This document shows, in pieces, positions 33,846-33,993 of a DNA stretch of 33,993 nt. This DNA is from a virus: positions 1-33,993 of IMG/VR virus record IMGVR_UViG_3300031963_000535; one strand, given 5' to 3'. Positions within the stretch are counted from its first letter, which is position 1. Each line of letters begins with the position of its first letter. The notes beneath the pieces were generated by a model, which did no database searches, was not told the DNA's origin, and was given only the letters and a program-made list of their open reading frames with translations. A program made the position numbers and the translations under genes.

Positions 33846-33993
33846 TGTCTGGAGTACCCTATTATAGAATAATTGCTTGTTGTGATGGAGATCAGGATGG
33901 TCTTTTTAATATTCCAAATGCAACATTACCACTTAATGGAACTTTTGTCTATACTGGGCTACCAACAATTTCAGGTGGTGTAAATTTCCAAAC
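33845..33993 (+). CDS. N-terminus of a putative tail/adhesion protein (truncated by window end)
   Basis: ATG 33845 overlaps the preceding stop and reads MSGVPYYRIIACCDGDQDGL, then FNIPNATLPLNGTFVYTGLP and TISGGVNFQ to the window edge without a stop. The YYRIIACCDG start followed by beta strands (TFVYTGL) resembles the short repeats of large surface or tail proteins in Bacteroidota phages, in which Y..I.CC.G units recur. Probably a long structural gene whose remainder lies outside. Confidence 0.6.
   Translation, partial: MSGVPYYRIIACCDGDQDGLFNIPNATLPLNGTFVYTGLPTISGGVNFQ

Noticed and set aside
1-33993. Stop-codon reassignment, as seen in some crAss-like phages
   Set aside because: TAA, TAG and TGA all terminate ordinary genes here (e.g. 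TAG at 21981, TGA at 14097 and 15022) and long ORFs contain no in-frame suppressible stops.
1-33993. Integrase, transposase or insertion sequence
   Set aside because: No recombinase motif, inverted-repeat-bounded element or attachment-site pattern was seen in the window.

Overview
The window is part of the genome of a tailed, double-stranded DNA phage, most likely infecting a member of the Bacteroidota. It is AT-rich and almost fully coding. It carries a standard virion-morphogenesis block: PD-(D/E)XK nuclease, terminase large subunit (TerL), portal, putative scaffold and major capsid protein. Bacteroidota traits are A-rich leaders in place of Shine-Dalgarno sites, TAnnTTTG-like promoter boxes, and small proteins of types I associate with phages of that phylum. 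Gene order (IHF-like protein, nuclease, TerL, portal, acidic protein, capsid) recalls crAss-like phages and their relatives, but I could not run a phylogeny. Ordinary genes end with TAA, TAG and TGA, so no stop-codon reassignment is visible.

Layout. Positions 1-4787 are transcribed leftward and hold small, mostly unrecognised genes, probably early or accessory. They are separated by three long ORF-poor stretches (about 1071-1425, 1770-2275 and 2760-3130) unusually rich in perfect hairpins, kissing-loop pairs, an H-type pseudoknot and a three-way junction. Two repeated motifs punctuate this arm: CCTGAG-N14-GCTCA (3 copies, fixed spacing) and TTCTAGCCC-NN-AACAT (5 copies, each just after a terminator). 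Positions 4800-5100 form the divergent strand switch and contain a G+C-rich, hairpin-dense island. From 5104 to the end everything is rightward.

The rightward arm has these sections: a small early/accessory section with metallophosphoesterase, zincin-like protein, GroES-like co-chaperonin and DUF3310 (5104-8323); a collagen-like fibre and small virion proteins (8463-12320); a lysis cassette of holin, second membrane protein and amidase (12333-14097); a packaging/head block (14373-26092); a run of about a dozen very small, very basic proteins sharing [K/R]-x-GG motifs and including DUF5872-like and DUF6321-like members (26105-30323); and a connector/tail-type block (30327-33993) with a highly expressed-looking cysteine-rich virion protein.

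Rightward units are bounded by intrinsic terminators (about 6025, 8364, 14281, 25006 and 33042) and preceded by a recurrent promoter-like sequence, TATATTATAGTATA. Three genes have a TAnnTTnG box only 3-4 nt before ATG, suggesting leaderless mRNAs.

The most novel-looking material is the structured non-coding RNA region at 1.07-2.28 kb. It resembles in style, though not in recognised sequence, the large ornate phage RNAs such as ROOL and GOLLD. Next come the paired leftward control motifs and the basic-protein cluster.
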